Source: Virgibacillus_P tibetensis (GTDB lineage Bacteria; Bacillota; Bacilli; Bacillales; Amphibacillaceae). Taken from it: a stretch of 64,000 nucleotides of DNA. Of the stretch, positions 25,569-35,266 are shown one piece after another (the first letter of the stretch is position 1; each line of letters starts with the position of its first letter). The notes beneath the pieces are model-generated. The model saw only the letters and a program-made list of their open reading frames with translations, ran no database searches and was not told where the DNA came from. Where the stretch lies: NCBI RefSeq assembly GCF_036026595.1, contig NZ_JARZFX010000012.1, positions 29,936 to 93,935 of the forward strand, given 5' to 3'. Position numbers and translations under genes: made by a program.

Positions 25569-26135
25569 ATGAAACTTGAAGAGTTTGTAAGCGTAAGAGT
25601 AGGAAGAAATATTTCCCGAATAAATGAAATACATAATCAAACTTTAGAAATATACTCATACGAGGATTTAACAGAAGATATAGATGGTTTATATCTTGAT
25701 TCAAATTCTAGTCCATCTCATAAAAATGCTGAAAAAATTGATGTTCATGTAAGTGAAGTTGGCAATGTAGTATTTAGCTTTGTTAGTTCTAAAGCTGCAA
25801 TCGTGAGTGAAAAGAACGCTGGAAAGATTATTAATCAAAACTTTGCTAAACTGATGATAGAAGATAAAAAATTGGATCCGAGCTATTTATGTTATGCACT
25901 AAATGAATCACAGTCCATGAAGAAACAAATGGCAATTTCCATGCAAGGTAGTACCATTCCAAAATTAACACCAGCGATATTAAAGTCTTTGGATATGAAG
26001 TTGCCAAGTGTAGAGAAGCAGCAAGTGATTGGAAAGGCTTATCTAGCGCTAAGGAAACGAATAGCTCTAGCGAAGAAACAAGCAGATTTGGAAGAACTGC
26101 TTTTTCTTGAAGTACTGAAAAAATTAGACGAATAA
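25569..26135 (+). CDS. half-size HsdS-like specificity protein (single TRD)
   Basis: A 188-residue protein with one target-recognition-like domain (ESQSMKKQMAISMQGSTIPK, then LTPAILKSLDMKLPS) followed by a helix (VIGKAYLALRKRIALAKKQA). This is the pattern of one half of a type I S subunit. Such small proteins commonly precede hsdM in Firmicutes. It may dimerise into a full S subunit or modulate the complex. It starts the hsd operon, 21 bases before hsdM, behind AAGGGGAGAGG. Confidence 0.75.
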   Translation: MKLEEFVSVRVGRNISRINEIHNQTLEIYSYEDLTEDIDGLYLDSNSSPSHKNAEKIDVHVSEVGNVVFSFVSSKAAIVSEKNAGKIINQNFAKLMIEDKKLDPSYLCYALNESQSMKKQMAISMQGSTIPKLTPAILKSLDMKLPSVEKQQVIGKAYLALRKRIALAKKQADLEELLFLEVLKKLDE

Positions 26136-26156
26136 AAGAAAAGTGGGGAACTCAAT

Positions 26157-27749
26157 ATGTCAGAATTAAATTCAAAGTTATTTAGTGCTGCAGATAGTTT
26201 GCGCAGTAAAATGGATGCATCCGAATACAAAGATTATTTATTGGGATTAATTTTCTACAAGTATTTATCAGATAAATTACTAGTGAAAGTGATTGAGTTA
26301 GCTGATGAATCACTAGAAACGTATGACACACAACTAAAACAGACTGAATTATATCGGGAACTTCTTGCTGATGAAGATGTAAAAGATGATTTAGTAGAAA
26401 TGTTAGTGGATACGCTAGGACATCATATCGAGCCAGATTACTTATTTAATGTGTTGGCTGATGAAGCCAAAAAAAACGTCTTTCAACTGAATGATTTAAA
26501 TAAAGCGTTCGTAGGTTTATCTACGAGTTATGAGCAATTTAGTGGGCTATTTGATGATTTGGATTTAACTTCTAAAAAACTCGGGTCAGACGATCAACAA
26601 CGTAATATCACAATATCTGATGTGTTGAAGAAGCTAAGTGAGATTGATGTCATGGGTCATGATGGGGATGTCATAGGTGACGCTTATGAATTTCTAATTG
26701 GAGAGTTTGCTTCTGAAGCTGGAAAGAAGGCAGGCGAATTTTATACGCCAAGTAAAGTATCAGATATGATGGCACAAATTGTTGCACTTGATCAAGAGGA
26801 TAAAAAGTTATTCAGTGTCTATGACCCAACGATGGGTTCGGGTTCATTAATGCTTAATGTACGAAACTACCTGAACTATCCAGAAAGCGTGAAATATCAC
26901 GGACAGGAACTAAATACAACAACATATAACTTAGCAAAGATGAACTTAATTTTGCACGGAGTTCGTAAAGAAGATATGCGTCTGCGTAATGGTGATACAT
27001 TAAATAAAGATTGGCCGACAGATGAACCATATCTATTTGACTCTGTCTTAATGAATCCACCTTACTCTGCCAAATGGTCATCTGACGTGTCATTCTTAGA
27101 TGATTCCCGATTTAACCGATATGGTAAATTAGCACCTAAATCAAAAGCAGACTTTGCATTTCTTTTACATGGATTCTATCACTTAAAAGGCTCTGGAAAA
27201 ATGGCGATTATTTTACCACATGGTGTTTTATTCAGAGGAGCTGCGGAAGGTGTCATTCGTAAAAAGTTATTAGAAGATGGTAGTATTGATACGGTTATTG
27301 GCATGCCCACAAATCTATTCTTCGGGACATCGATTCCAACAACCATCATTATTTTAAAGAAAAATCGAGACAACCGTGATGTGTTCTTTATTGATGCAAG
27401 TAAAGAATTTGAAAAAGTAAAAAATCAGAATAAGTTAACGAAAGAACATGTTACAAAAATTGTAGAAACGTATAAAAACCGAAAAGACGTAGAGAAATTT
27501 GCGTATCTAGCAACCTTTGAAGAGATTGAAGAGAATGAATTTAATTTAAACATACCACGTTATGTGGATACGTTTGAAGAAGAAGAGCCGGTGGATATGG
27601 AAGAACTTGGTTCATCGATTCAAGAGATACGAAAAGAAAAAGCTGAATTAGAATCTAACATATATGAGACAATTTCTTCGCTACAATTTGATAAAGAAAA
27701 TGAAGAGTGGATTAAGGGTGCATTAGAGGTGTTTAGGCATGGAGAATAA
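26157..27749 (+). CDS. hsdM: type I restriction system methyltransferase subunit
   Basis: The 530-residue N6-adenine methyltransferase has a helical N-terminal domain (LGLIFYKYLSDKL near 28-40), GEFYTPSKVSDMM near 195, SAM-binding motif I YDPTMGSGSLML near 222-233 and catalytic NPPY near 300-303. With HsdS it methylates host DNA, and with HsdR forms the restriction complex. It overlaps hsdS by 11 bases, so the genes are cotranslated. Confidence 0.95.
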   Translation: MSELNSKLFSAADSLRSKMDASEYKDYLLGLIFYKYLSDKLLVKVIELADESLETYDTQLKQTELYRELLADEDVKDDLVEMLVDTLGHHIEPDYLFNVLADEAKKNVFQLNDLNKAFVGLSTSYEQFSGLFDDLDLTSKKLGSDDQQRNITISDVLKKLSEIDVMGHDGDVIGDAYEFLIGEFASEAGKKAGEFYTPSKVSDMMAQIVALDQEDKKLFSVYDPTMGSGSLMLNVRNYLNYPESVKYHGQELNTTTYNLAKMNLILHGVRKEDMRLRNGDTLNKDWPTDEPYLFDSVLMNPPYSAKWSSDVSFLDDSRFNRYGKLAPKSKADFAFLLHGFYHLKGSGKMAIILPHGVLFRGAAEGVIRKKLLEDGSIDTVIGMPTNLFFGTSIPTTIIILKKNRDNRDVFFIDASKEFEKVKNQNKLTKEHVTKIVETYKNRKDVEKFAYLATFEEIEENEFNLNIPRYVDTFEEEEPVDMEELGSSIQEIRKEKAELESNIYETISSLQFDKENEEWIKGALEVFRHGE

Positions 27750-28887
27750 AAAGACACCCGAAATAAGGTTTACTGGGTTTACTATGGAGTGGGAAGAGCA
27801 TAAGTTAGAGGAAATATTAAAGGTTAACTCCGGTAGGGACTATAAACATCTAAAAAAGGGAAATATTCCTGTCTATGGTACAGGAGGTTTTATGCTTAGT
27901 GTTAATGATAGTCTTTCCGATAAAGATGCTATTGGAATTGGAAGAAAAGGAACTATAGACAAACCTCAATTGTTGAAAGCGCCTTTTTGGACAGTGGATA
28001 CATTGTTTTATATGACCACTAAGAAGAAAAATAATTTATTATTTTGTTTTTCATTGATTAATACAATTGACTTGAAAAAATATGATGAATCTACTGGGGT
28101 TCCAAGTTTATCTAAATCTAGTATTGATAAAATAATTATTAGTAAGCCAAAACTAGAAGAGCAATCAAAAATCGGCAACTTTTTCAAACAGCTTGATGAC
28201 ATTATCGTTCTCCAACAGCAAGAAATAGACACCCTCAAACAAATAAAACAGGGATTCTTGCAAAAAATGTTTCCAAAAGAAGGGAAGTCTGTGCCTGAAA
28301 TCCGTTTTCCAGGGTTTATTAGAGATTGGAAACAGCGCAAGTTGGAAGAAGTTGCGGATATAATTGGTGGTGGAACTCCAAGTACGGGCAAAGGAGAATA
28401 TTGGGACGGGGATATTGATTGGTATTCACCTGTCGAACTCAAAGAGAAGGTTTACGTTGATAACAGTCAAAAGAAAATCACAAAACTTGGTTTACAAAAA
28501 AGTTCTGCTAAGATTTTGCCGGTTGGTACTGTCTTATTTACTTCTCGTGCTGGTATTGGAAATACTGCTATTCTCGCTAAGGAAAGTGCAACAAACCAAG
28601 GATTTCAATCAATCGTACCACATAAAAATGAACTAGGTTCATACTTTATCTATTCAAGAACTCATGAATTAAAACGCTATGGGGAAACAAACGGGGCAGG
28701 TTCTACATTTGTGGAAGTGTCGGGAAAACAAATGTCTAAGATGCCGATGATGATTCCAACAATAGAAGAGCAGAACCAAATTGGTAACTTTTTTAGAAAA
28801 ATTGATCAGACCATCACTCTACATCAGCAAGAACTAGAAACCCTAAAACAAACAAAAAAAGCTTTTTTACAAAAGATGTTTGTTTAA
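27739..28887 (+). CDS. hsdS: type I restriction specificity subunit, two TRDs
   Basis: The 382-residue S subunit contains two target-recognition domains, each introduced by a PEIRF-x-GF-x3-W motif (residues ~8-20 and ~187-200). Each is followed by a conserved coiled helix (IGNFFKQLDDIIVLQQQEID near 145 and IGNFFRKIDQTITLHQQELE near 350). The duplicated helices set the spacing between the two half-sites. Together with the half-S gene at 25569 the operon encodes three TRDs. Confidence 0.93.
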   Translation: MENKKTPEIRFTGFTMEWEEHKLEEILKVNSGRDYKHLKKGNIPVYGTGGFMLSVNDSLSDKDAIGIGRKGTIDKPQLLKAPFWTVDTLFYMTTKKKNNLLFCFSLINTIDLKKYDESTGVPSLSKSSIDKIIISKPKLEEQSKIGNFFKQLDDIIVLQQQEIDTLKQIKQGFLQKMFPKEGKSVPEIRFPGFIRDWKQRKLEEVADIIGGGTPSTGKGEYWDGDIDWYSPVELKEKVYVDNSQKKITKLGLQKSSAKILPVGTVLFTSRAGIGNTAILAKESATNQGFQSIVPHKNELGSYFIYSRTHELKRYGETNGAGSTFVEVSGKQMSKMPMMIPTIEEQNQIGNFFRKIDQTITLHQQELETLKQTKKAFLQKMFV

Positions 28888-28917
28888 AAGATAGAAAAAT
28901 AGAAAGGAGAAGAAATC

Positions 28918-31900
28918 ATGACAAAGCTATCCCACAACAATGAAACCGAAGTTGAGCGCCGGCTCATTGAAGTATTAGGTGAAGGATATAATCAATGGAA
29001 TTATCGCCCTGACTTAAAGTCTGAAGCGGATCTCTGGCAAAATTTGCGACAGATCATTACGCAAAATAACTTATCAGAGATTGGTGAACATCTAATTACA
29101 GATAAAGAGTTCGATACGATTAAAACAGAACTCTTACTTAGAACTAAGACTCCATTTGAAGCTGCTAAATGGCTCAAAGGGGAGAATGGTATTGCGCGTA
29201 TTACCATTGAACGAGAAAATGTAGCTTTGGGACCGATGCCATTAGTCTTGTACTCCAATCATGATATTGGTGGTGGAATATCAAGATATGAAGTCGTCCA
29301 TCAAATCGCAAAGCAAAAAACGTCTGTTGAAGATCGGAATCGTCGTTTTGATGTCACATTATTAATTAATGGTTTACCCATTGTACAAATCGAGTTAAAA
29401 CAAGCGAGTGCGAAAGATGGTGTGTTTCAAGCGTTTAATCAAGTTAAGAAATATACAGAAGAAGGGATGTTTCGCGGGAATATCTTTTCTACGCTACAAC
29501 TATTCGTTGTTTCTAATGAACAAACGACACGCTACTTTGCCAATGCAATGCCAAAAGATATGCACAAGAAATTTCTCTTTAGCTGGAGAACGACAGACAA
29601 TCAAAAGGTAGAGAATCTCTATGAATTTGTAAAACAAGCTTTAAATATTCCAGATGCACACCGATTAGTCGCTGATTATACGATTGTGAGTGAAGATCAA
29701 GACAATAAAGTTTTAATGATCTTAAAACCGTATCAAATCCATGCGATTCAAGCATTATATACTTCTGCTAGTAAACACGAGTCTGGCTATATTTGGCATG
29801 CAACGGGTTCTGGAAAAACCTTAACGAGCTTTGTATCTACTAAGTTACTCGCTAAAAAACCTGGGGTAGACCGAACGATTATGCTTATTGACCGAAAAGA
29901 TTTAGATAACCAAACAACTTCTGAGTTTACAAAATTTGCATCGGAATTTAATACAGGCATCTCATCTGGTAATGCACGTTCCAATAGTTTAATAGTCGGA
30001 ACAGGCAGTGCCAAAGAGTTAAGGGATACATTGCTATCAGATGCGAATTCCAATACAATTATTATTACGACGCGTCAAAAGCTAGAATCTGCGCTTAGAC
30101 ATGCACAAAAAGTAGAAGAGAAGAAAGGTACACATCGTTTTAAAAAGCTTGTAGGCCAACATATCGTCTTTATTGTCGATGAATGTCACCGTGCTTTAAG
30201 CCCAGAAGGCATGGAAGATATGAAAGGATTTTTCCCTAACTCCACTTGGTTTGGTTTTACAGGTACACCTATATTTGAAGTAAATAAGAAGCAAGCACAA
30301 GGAAAATTAGCACGGACAACGCGTGATCAATATGGAGATGTCTTACATACCTATACGATTAAAAATGCGTTAGAAGATGGTGCGGTGTTAGGTTTTCAAG
30401 TAGAACATGGAAATACCATAGAACAAACATCTATACAAAATTCAATTTTTGAACAACTACGAAAAGATACCAAATATATAAATCAAACAAATGATGAAAT
30501 AAATCGCTTGATTGATCAAATGGATGTTATCGAGCAAGAAAACTATATTGATTCTGCCGTATATGAAAATGAAGAACATATCCACCAGGTACTTCGGAAG
30601 ATTTTTAGACCTGATAATGCATATATGAAATTTGATTTTGAGAATGGTCGTCCACAGAAATCCGCCATCTTCACAACGAGTTCGATTAATATGGCAAAAC
30701 AGTATTATCATGCGATAAAAGAGATGACGAAAGATCCCGAATGGTTAACAAATATGTTTGCCGACCAACCAATTCGAAAAGGAAGGACCATGGAAGATAT
30801 AGATTTCCCTCGAATTGCGATTACGTATTCTTTACAAGAAAATGAAGAAGAGGCAGCAGCAAACCAAAATGAAATGAAAGAAATTATCAAAGACTATAAC
30901 GAATATTACGATACAGCATGGTCACTAGAGAGTATAGAAAGATACAATGGCGATATTAATAATCGTTTAGCACGTAAAAGAGCAGAGTTCAAAGAGTTTG
31001 GGAAGCAAGTTGATCTGGTAATTGTTGTTGACCGCTTATTAACTGGCTTTGATGCGCCATCTGTGCAAACACTATTTGTAGATCGTAATTTAAGTTATGC
31101 GAATCTAATTCAAGCATTTTCGCGAACGAATCGAACATATCCAGGGAAAGAGAAGGGATTAATCGTAACCTTCAGAAAGCCACATACGATGGAATACAAT
31201 GTAACGGAAGCTACAAAAGTGTATTCCAATGAAGAAGAAGCATCAACCCTTATTTATCCAACATATGAGGAGTCAAAGAAACGTTTCAAAAGGGCCCACA
31301 AAAAGCTTCAAAATGTTGCACCAGATATTGAAAAGATTGACGAACATACACCTATTGAAAATCGAGTAGAATTTATAAAGGCATTTCAAGAGTTAAATAA
31401 CGCTTATGAAGCACTTGTTACGTATAACGAATATAACGATGATGTGGAATACTCAAAAGCTTTAAAAGAACAGGTAATGATTATTGAAGAGTCTGTAGGC
31501 GTCTATACCACCGTAAAAGGCTCCTTAATAGATGAAGAGGAAGACAGCGATCAACCAGATGTTGATTTCTCCGATATAGAATTTTACGGAGAAAATGCCG
31601 TTAAAATATATGATGTGGATTCAAGCTATATCGATAAACTCTTAGAAACATACTCAGCCAACAACAAAAACATTCGTGATGATATTGAAAATGCATTGCA
31701 AAAATTAGAGAAGAAAGAGATTGTGAAAGAAGTATATCGTGCGATTCTAAATGCAATTGATGTAGGAGAAGTCGATGAAGATGAAGATATATTTATTGTC
31801 AAACGTACATATTTTACAGATGCACAAAATAGAGCAATTTCAAACTTTGCGAATACCTGGTTTGTTGACAAGGAAGCGCTACACTTATCGAAGGTTCAAT

Positions 31901-32079
31901 ATATCGTTGGAATGGATCCGATACCAAATATCAGTGATATTATAAACAGTAGAAATTTTGAGAAGTATAAAGCTGTAAACCCAGATGCAAAGCCATTAAA
32001 ATATGGGCCTGAGATGAAGCGACAGTGGAGGAAAGTGTTAGATGAATACCTTGTGCCTTTACGAGATGAGTTGAGATAG
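28918..32079 (+). CDS. hsdR: type I restriction endonuclease/translocase subunit
   Basis: The 1053-residue R subunit has an N-terminal PD-(D/E)XK nuclease (FDVTLLINGLPIVQIELKQA near 143-162), SF2 motor motifs Walker A HATGSGKT near 294-301 and DECHR near 421-425, FGFTGTPIF, and VDRLLTGFDAP with the motif VI region SRTNRTYPGK. It translocates and cleaves unmodified DNA. ATG 28918 follows AAAGGAGAAG. A terminator at 32178-32227 ends the operon. Confidence 0.95.
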   Translation: MTKLSHNNETEVERRLIEVLGEGYNQWNYRPDLKSEADLWQNLRQIITQNNLSEIGEHLITDKEFDTIKTELLLRTKTPFEAAKWLKGENGIARITIERENVALGPMPLVLYSNHDIGGGISRYEVVHQIAKQKTSVEDRNRRFDVTLLINGLPIVQIELKQASAKDGVFQAFNQVKKYTEEGMFRGNIFSTLQLFVVSNEQTTRYFANAMPKDMHKKFLFSWRTTDNQKVENLYEFVKQALNIPDAHRLVADYTIVSEDQDNKVLMILKPYQIHAIQALYTSASKHESGYIWHATGSGKTLTSFVSTKLLAKKPGVDRTIMLIDRKDLDNQTTSEFTKFASEFNTGISSGNARSNSLIVGTGSAKELRDTLLSDANSNTIIITTRQKLESALRHAQKVEEKKGTHRFKKLVGQHIVFIVDECHRALSPEGMEDMKGFFPNSTWFGFTGTPIFEVNKKQAQGKLARTTRDQYGDVLHTYTIKNALEDGAVLGFQVEHGNTIEQTSIQNSIFEQLRKDTKYINQTNDEINRLIDQMDVIEQENYIDSAVYENEEHIHQVLRKIFRPDNAYMKFDFENGRPQKSAIFTTSSINMAKQYYHAIKEMTKDPEWLTNMFADQPIRKGRTMEDIDFPRIAITYSLQENEEEAAANQNEMKEIIKDYNEYYDTAWSLESIERYNGDINNRLARKRAEFKEFGKQVDLVIVVDRLLTGFDAPSVQTLFVDRNLSYANLIQAFSRTNRTYPGKEKGLIVTFRKPHTMEYNVTEATKVYSNEEEASTLIYPTYEESKKRFKRAHKKLQNVAPDIEKIDEHTPIENRVEFIKAFQELNNAYEALVTYNEYNDDVEYSKALKEQVMIIEESVGVYTTVKGSLIDEEEDSDQPDVDFSDIEFYGENAVKIYDVDSSYIDKLLETYSANNKNIRDDIENALQKLEKKEIVKEVYRAILNAIDVGEVDEDEDIFIVKRTYFTDAQNRAISNFANTWFVDKEALHLSKVQYIVGMDPIPNISDIINSRNFEKYKAVNPDAKPLKYGPEMKRQWRKVLDEYLVPLRDELR

Positions 32080-32177
32080 TATGCTTAAGTATACTAAAAA
32101 TAGAAATTCTCAATTTCTTAAAACTTAAATATGTAAAGATGAACAGAGTATCCTTAGATTAGTTTGATAAAAAATTA

Positions 32178-32227
32178 CCTTCAAAATTGAATTTTATCTT
32201 AGGATAAATTTAGTTTTGAAGGCTTTT
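32178..32227 (+). terminator. terminator of the hsd operon
   Basis: CCTTCAAAA and TTTTGAAGG close a long hairpin followed by CTTTTTAT. Confidence 0.7.
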
Positions 32228-32517
32228 TATAACTAAAATAGTATTATTAAATAATAATATTAAGATATATCTTTAATTATATCGAAACACTTTAATAAAC
32301 CTACTTTCCTTATTGATTTTTCGCTATTGATAAAGTCAAGAGGCGGCAGTGTTCCATAGTTATACTGAATTATGGGTGGATTGCAGGCAACTAGTTAGAG
32401 ATAGGCACACATCGAATAATCTTAAACTGTAAATTTATCCTGATTTATCTATAGGGCATGCTAGTATTACAAGTTTTCTAGTAAGCTTATAAAGAATAAT
32501 GTTCGAAAGGTGAATAT

Positions 32518-32706
32518 ATGATAAAGAAACTTGTGATTTTATATTGTAGACATTGTAAACAACATTATAACTATAATGATAATGTAGTTGTGGACTGATG
32601 GAACAGTATATTACATGCCAGTAGTTATGAAGCATTAACCGACTTTGAAATTATTGAAAGAAGGACATTTAAAGAAATCGTAAATAAACGATTATTATTT
32701 TTGTAG
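32518..32706 (+). pseudogene. small ORF interrupted by an in-frame TGA
   Basis: ATG 32518, behind CGAAAGGTGAA, opens a frame beginning MIKKLVILYCRHCKQHYNY. A TGA at 32596 stops it after 26 residues, and the same frame continues for another 35 codons (EALTDFEIIERRTFKEIVNK) to TAG 32706. The joined 61-codon frame with a CxxC motif looks like a small protein that acquired a nonsense mutation. It precedes an R-M locus, where a small control protein might be expected, but it has no HTH. The rest of 32,230-32,820 shows no gene. Confidence 0.4.
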
Positions 32707-32821
32707 AATTGCAATCAACTGGCCAATTTGTAGAGCCAACCCATTTTTGTGATTAGAGAAAATATAGTATACTGTTACCAGAGCCATTCCAATTTTTGAT
32801 TTAACAATATAGGAGGAGACT

Positions 32822-35266
32822 ATGAGAACTAGCGAAAGTACACAAATAATTACAAAGTTCATACCTAAACTAACGCATGAAGCAAGGATACCTATAAGTA
32901 ACCTTAAAACAGATTGCACAACTAATAAGACCGGAAATAAAAGAATTGATGTTATTATTTCGAACGTTAATAATCAAAGTGATAAATTTGAAGATTATAT
33001 CCTTACAATTATTGAGGTAAAACAGGAAAGCGCATTATATTTAGACATATATGATGAAGGTTCGTTGGAAGAAGTAAGAGAAGAATATTTAAAATTAATA
33101 GTTGAAAACGTTGAGAATTATGAACAGTCTAGCCAAAATTTCCAATATGGAAGTATTCCTGAAAAAGAATGGTTTAATGCTCTAATTCAAGGTTTATGGA
33201 AGGCTAAAAAGTTAAATTTAGAATTCTTTGCTGTTACTAACACCAATAGAGTACAGTTTTACCATACTGAAACATTAAAACCTTTATACCTACAACGAAC
33301 AAGCACTGTAATTGAGAATGGTAATTTTAAATTAGAAGATGTTGTGGAACAATTAAATGGGTTACCTTCTTTTAGTTTATTAAAAGATTTATCACAATCA
33401 ATTACTAGTCAAAATAATATTTGTGATTATAGGAAATTAAATCAAGACGAACAAAATGAAAAAGTGAGTATGAATGAACAGCAATTTATTGATTTATTGG
33501 GACGCATACATAATGAATTCTATAAAGGATCATTATCCGGGAGAAAGAAATACCTGGGAGACGTAATATTAACTTTTCTTTTCTTTAAATATCTAGAAGA
33601 AAGGGTTCTCCTATCAGGTAGATTACATAGATATCAAGATTCAGGGATTCCATTGTGGTCGGAATGGGTAAATTACGAAGATTTAACCTTACCCTCTAAA
33701 ACGATCGCAATTGGTCAAAAAATATATGAAACAGTGAAACGACAACTAGAGTTACTGGCAAATACTGAAGATGTCAAAGACAATCATGGGGAGTATATAA
33801 GGAATTATGAAAGAGAATATAGAGATTTCAGTAGTATATTAGCAAATATCAATCAAATTCCTGATAATGATATTGGCTACACTTTCTTAGCAAAGTTATA
33901 TAAGGAATTAAACGGAATAAATACTTCGACTAGTAGGATGGAGAATATATTATATCTTCATGCTTGTAATTTTGATGTATATGGTTCTATTTATGAAAAA
34001 TTTAAAGATAAAGATGAAAAAGAAGAGTTAGGGCAATTTTATACTAGAAGGCATATCGCAAAAGTTTTGGCAAGACTTACTTTAAAACCTTATATAGAAA
34101 AGCTTAAAGGAAAAATCCACAATTATATTAATGATCAAACTGAACGTGGCAGCAAAATAGATCCAAATAGAATTATAAACATAATAAAAGAAGATTTTGA
34201 AAAAATGAAAATACTTGACCCATCATGTGGTACGGGTGGCCTTCTTACGGAAGCGTACGAGTACCTAGTTGAAGAGTATACGACTATTCTTAATGGAAAA
34301 AACAAAGAGATTTCAAGTGTATTAAGTAACGATGCCTTTACTGGAATTGATATTGAAGAGGATAGTATTAAAAAAGCAAAGTTAAATATGTTTTTTGCTG
34401 GTGATGGTCATAATCGATTATTTAGAGGTAGCTCATTAGAAAAACTTTATAATCAAGAAATAGAACTATCTGATAATTGCGATGAAAATGAATGGAATGT
34501 AATTATTAGTAACCCACCTTATGGAAAAGGGAAGGAATATACATTCATGAAAAAGTATATTGATGCTCTCCCTTATAATGGAAGAATAGGAATAATAATT
34601 CCAAATGGAATCTTAGAAAATCCTACTAAAGTTGGGTTCCGTAAATATATCTTAAAAAATATTAAGATTGAAAGTATAATTTCACTTAACAAGTTTGTAT
34701 TTGCACCTTATACAAAACAAAAAACTTATATGTTAATTGGATATAAACGAGATAAGATTGCTATCGACGAATTAAACGGCAATTTTATTGAGGAACAATC
34801 CGGTATAATTACTCCCAAATTAAAATTTGAAAATCTATCTGATAAAATATGGTTTTATAATCTTGATTTTGATGGATATAACTTATCAGATGATAGATGG
34901 GAAACCGATTTAGTAGTAATAAATGACGATGTTCCAGAATATATCCATAATGATATAAATGAACTACTTAACAATTATTTAAAGCCTGATATTATTAAGG
35001 AGAATCAATTGGGGGTTGAAGGGGAACTGTTAGGTGTAAAAGACGAAAGTGGAAAACATATTTTAAGAAAGTCTGGCTACTATCAATTGAATACTGACAT
35101 AACTGAATCAAATTACTATAATTTATTACCAGAGTTTTATATGAGACCATACACTCCTGAATATTTAACCGAGGATGAATTTGAACAAGAAGTCTCGACA
35201 ATATGGGATGAGATTAAAGATTTAACTACAAAATTCCAATCCACTATGGGAGAAGTAAATAAATAA
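32822..35266 (+). CDS. N6-adenine methyltransferase with N-terminal nuclease-like domain (BcgI-like RM subunit)
   Basis: The 814-residue protein joins three parts. An N-terminal domain has RIDVIISN (near 40) and TIIEVKQES (near 62-70), spaced like a PD-(D/E)XK nuclease. A HsdM-like helical domain follows (FYKGSLSGRKKYLGDVILTF, then LFFKYLEERV near 237-266). The class I N6-methylase has ELGQFYTRRHIAKVLARL near 402, motif I DPSCGTGGLL near 466 and catalytic NPPY near 563. No separate R subunit gene is nearby, and the next gene is an S subunit. The layout resembles BcgI-type (IIB) enzymes, where nuclease and methylase are fused and pair with a separate S. Alternative: an orphan type I methylase. 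Confidence 0.8.
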   Translation: MRTSESTQIITKFIPKLTHEARIPISNLKTDCTTNKTGNKRIDVIISNVNNQSDKFEDYILTIIEVKQESALYLDIYDEGSLEEVREEYLKLIVENVENYEQSSQNFQYGSIPEKEWFNALIQGLWKAKKLNLEFFAVTNTNRVQFYHTETLKPLYLQRTSTVIENGNFKLEDVVEQLNGLPSFSLLKDLSQSITSQNNICDYRKLNQDEQNEKVSMNEQQFIDLLGRIHNEFYKGSLSGRKKYLGDVILTFLFFKYLEERVLLSGRLHRYQDSGIPLWSEWVNYEDLTLPSKTIAIGQKIYETVKRQLELLANTEDVKDNHGEYIRNYEREYRDFSSILANINQIPDNDIGYTFLAKLYKELNGINTSTSRMENILYLHACNFDVYGSIYEKFKDKDEKEELGQFYTRRHIAKVLARLTLKPYIEKLKGKIHNYINDQTERGSKIDPNRIINIIKEDFEKMKILDPSCGTGGLLTEAYEYLVEEYTTILNGKNKEISSVLSNDAFTGIDIEEDSIKKAKLNMFFAGDGHNRLFRGSSLEKLYNQEIELSDNCDENEWNVIISNPPYGKGKEYTFMKKYIDALPYNGRIGIIIPNGILENPTKVGFRKYILKNIKIESIISLNKFVFAPYTKQKTYMLIGYKRDKIAIDELNGNFIEEQSGIITPKLKFENLSDKIWFYNLDFDGYNLSDDRWETDLVVINDDVPEYIHNDINELLNNYLKPDIIKENQLGVEGELLGVKDESGKHILRKSGYYQLNTDITESNYYNLLPEFYMRPYTPEYLTEDEFEQEVSTIWDEIKDLTTKFQSTMGEVNK

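Noticed and set aside
28008..28442. 144-codon minus-strand ORF inside hsdS
   Set aside because: It is opposite a well-supported specificity subunit; no start site or family.
32518..32706. In-frame TGA read as selenocysteine or recoding
   Set aside because: No SECIS-like hairpin is evident after the TGA, and no selenoprotein family matches. A nonsense mutation is simpler.
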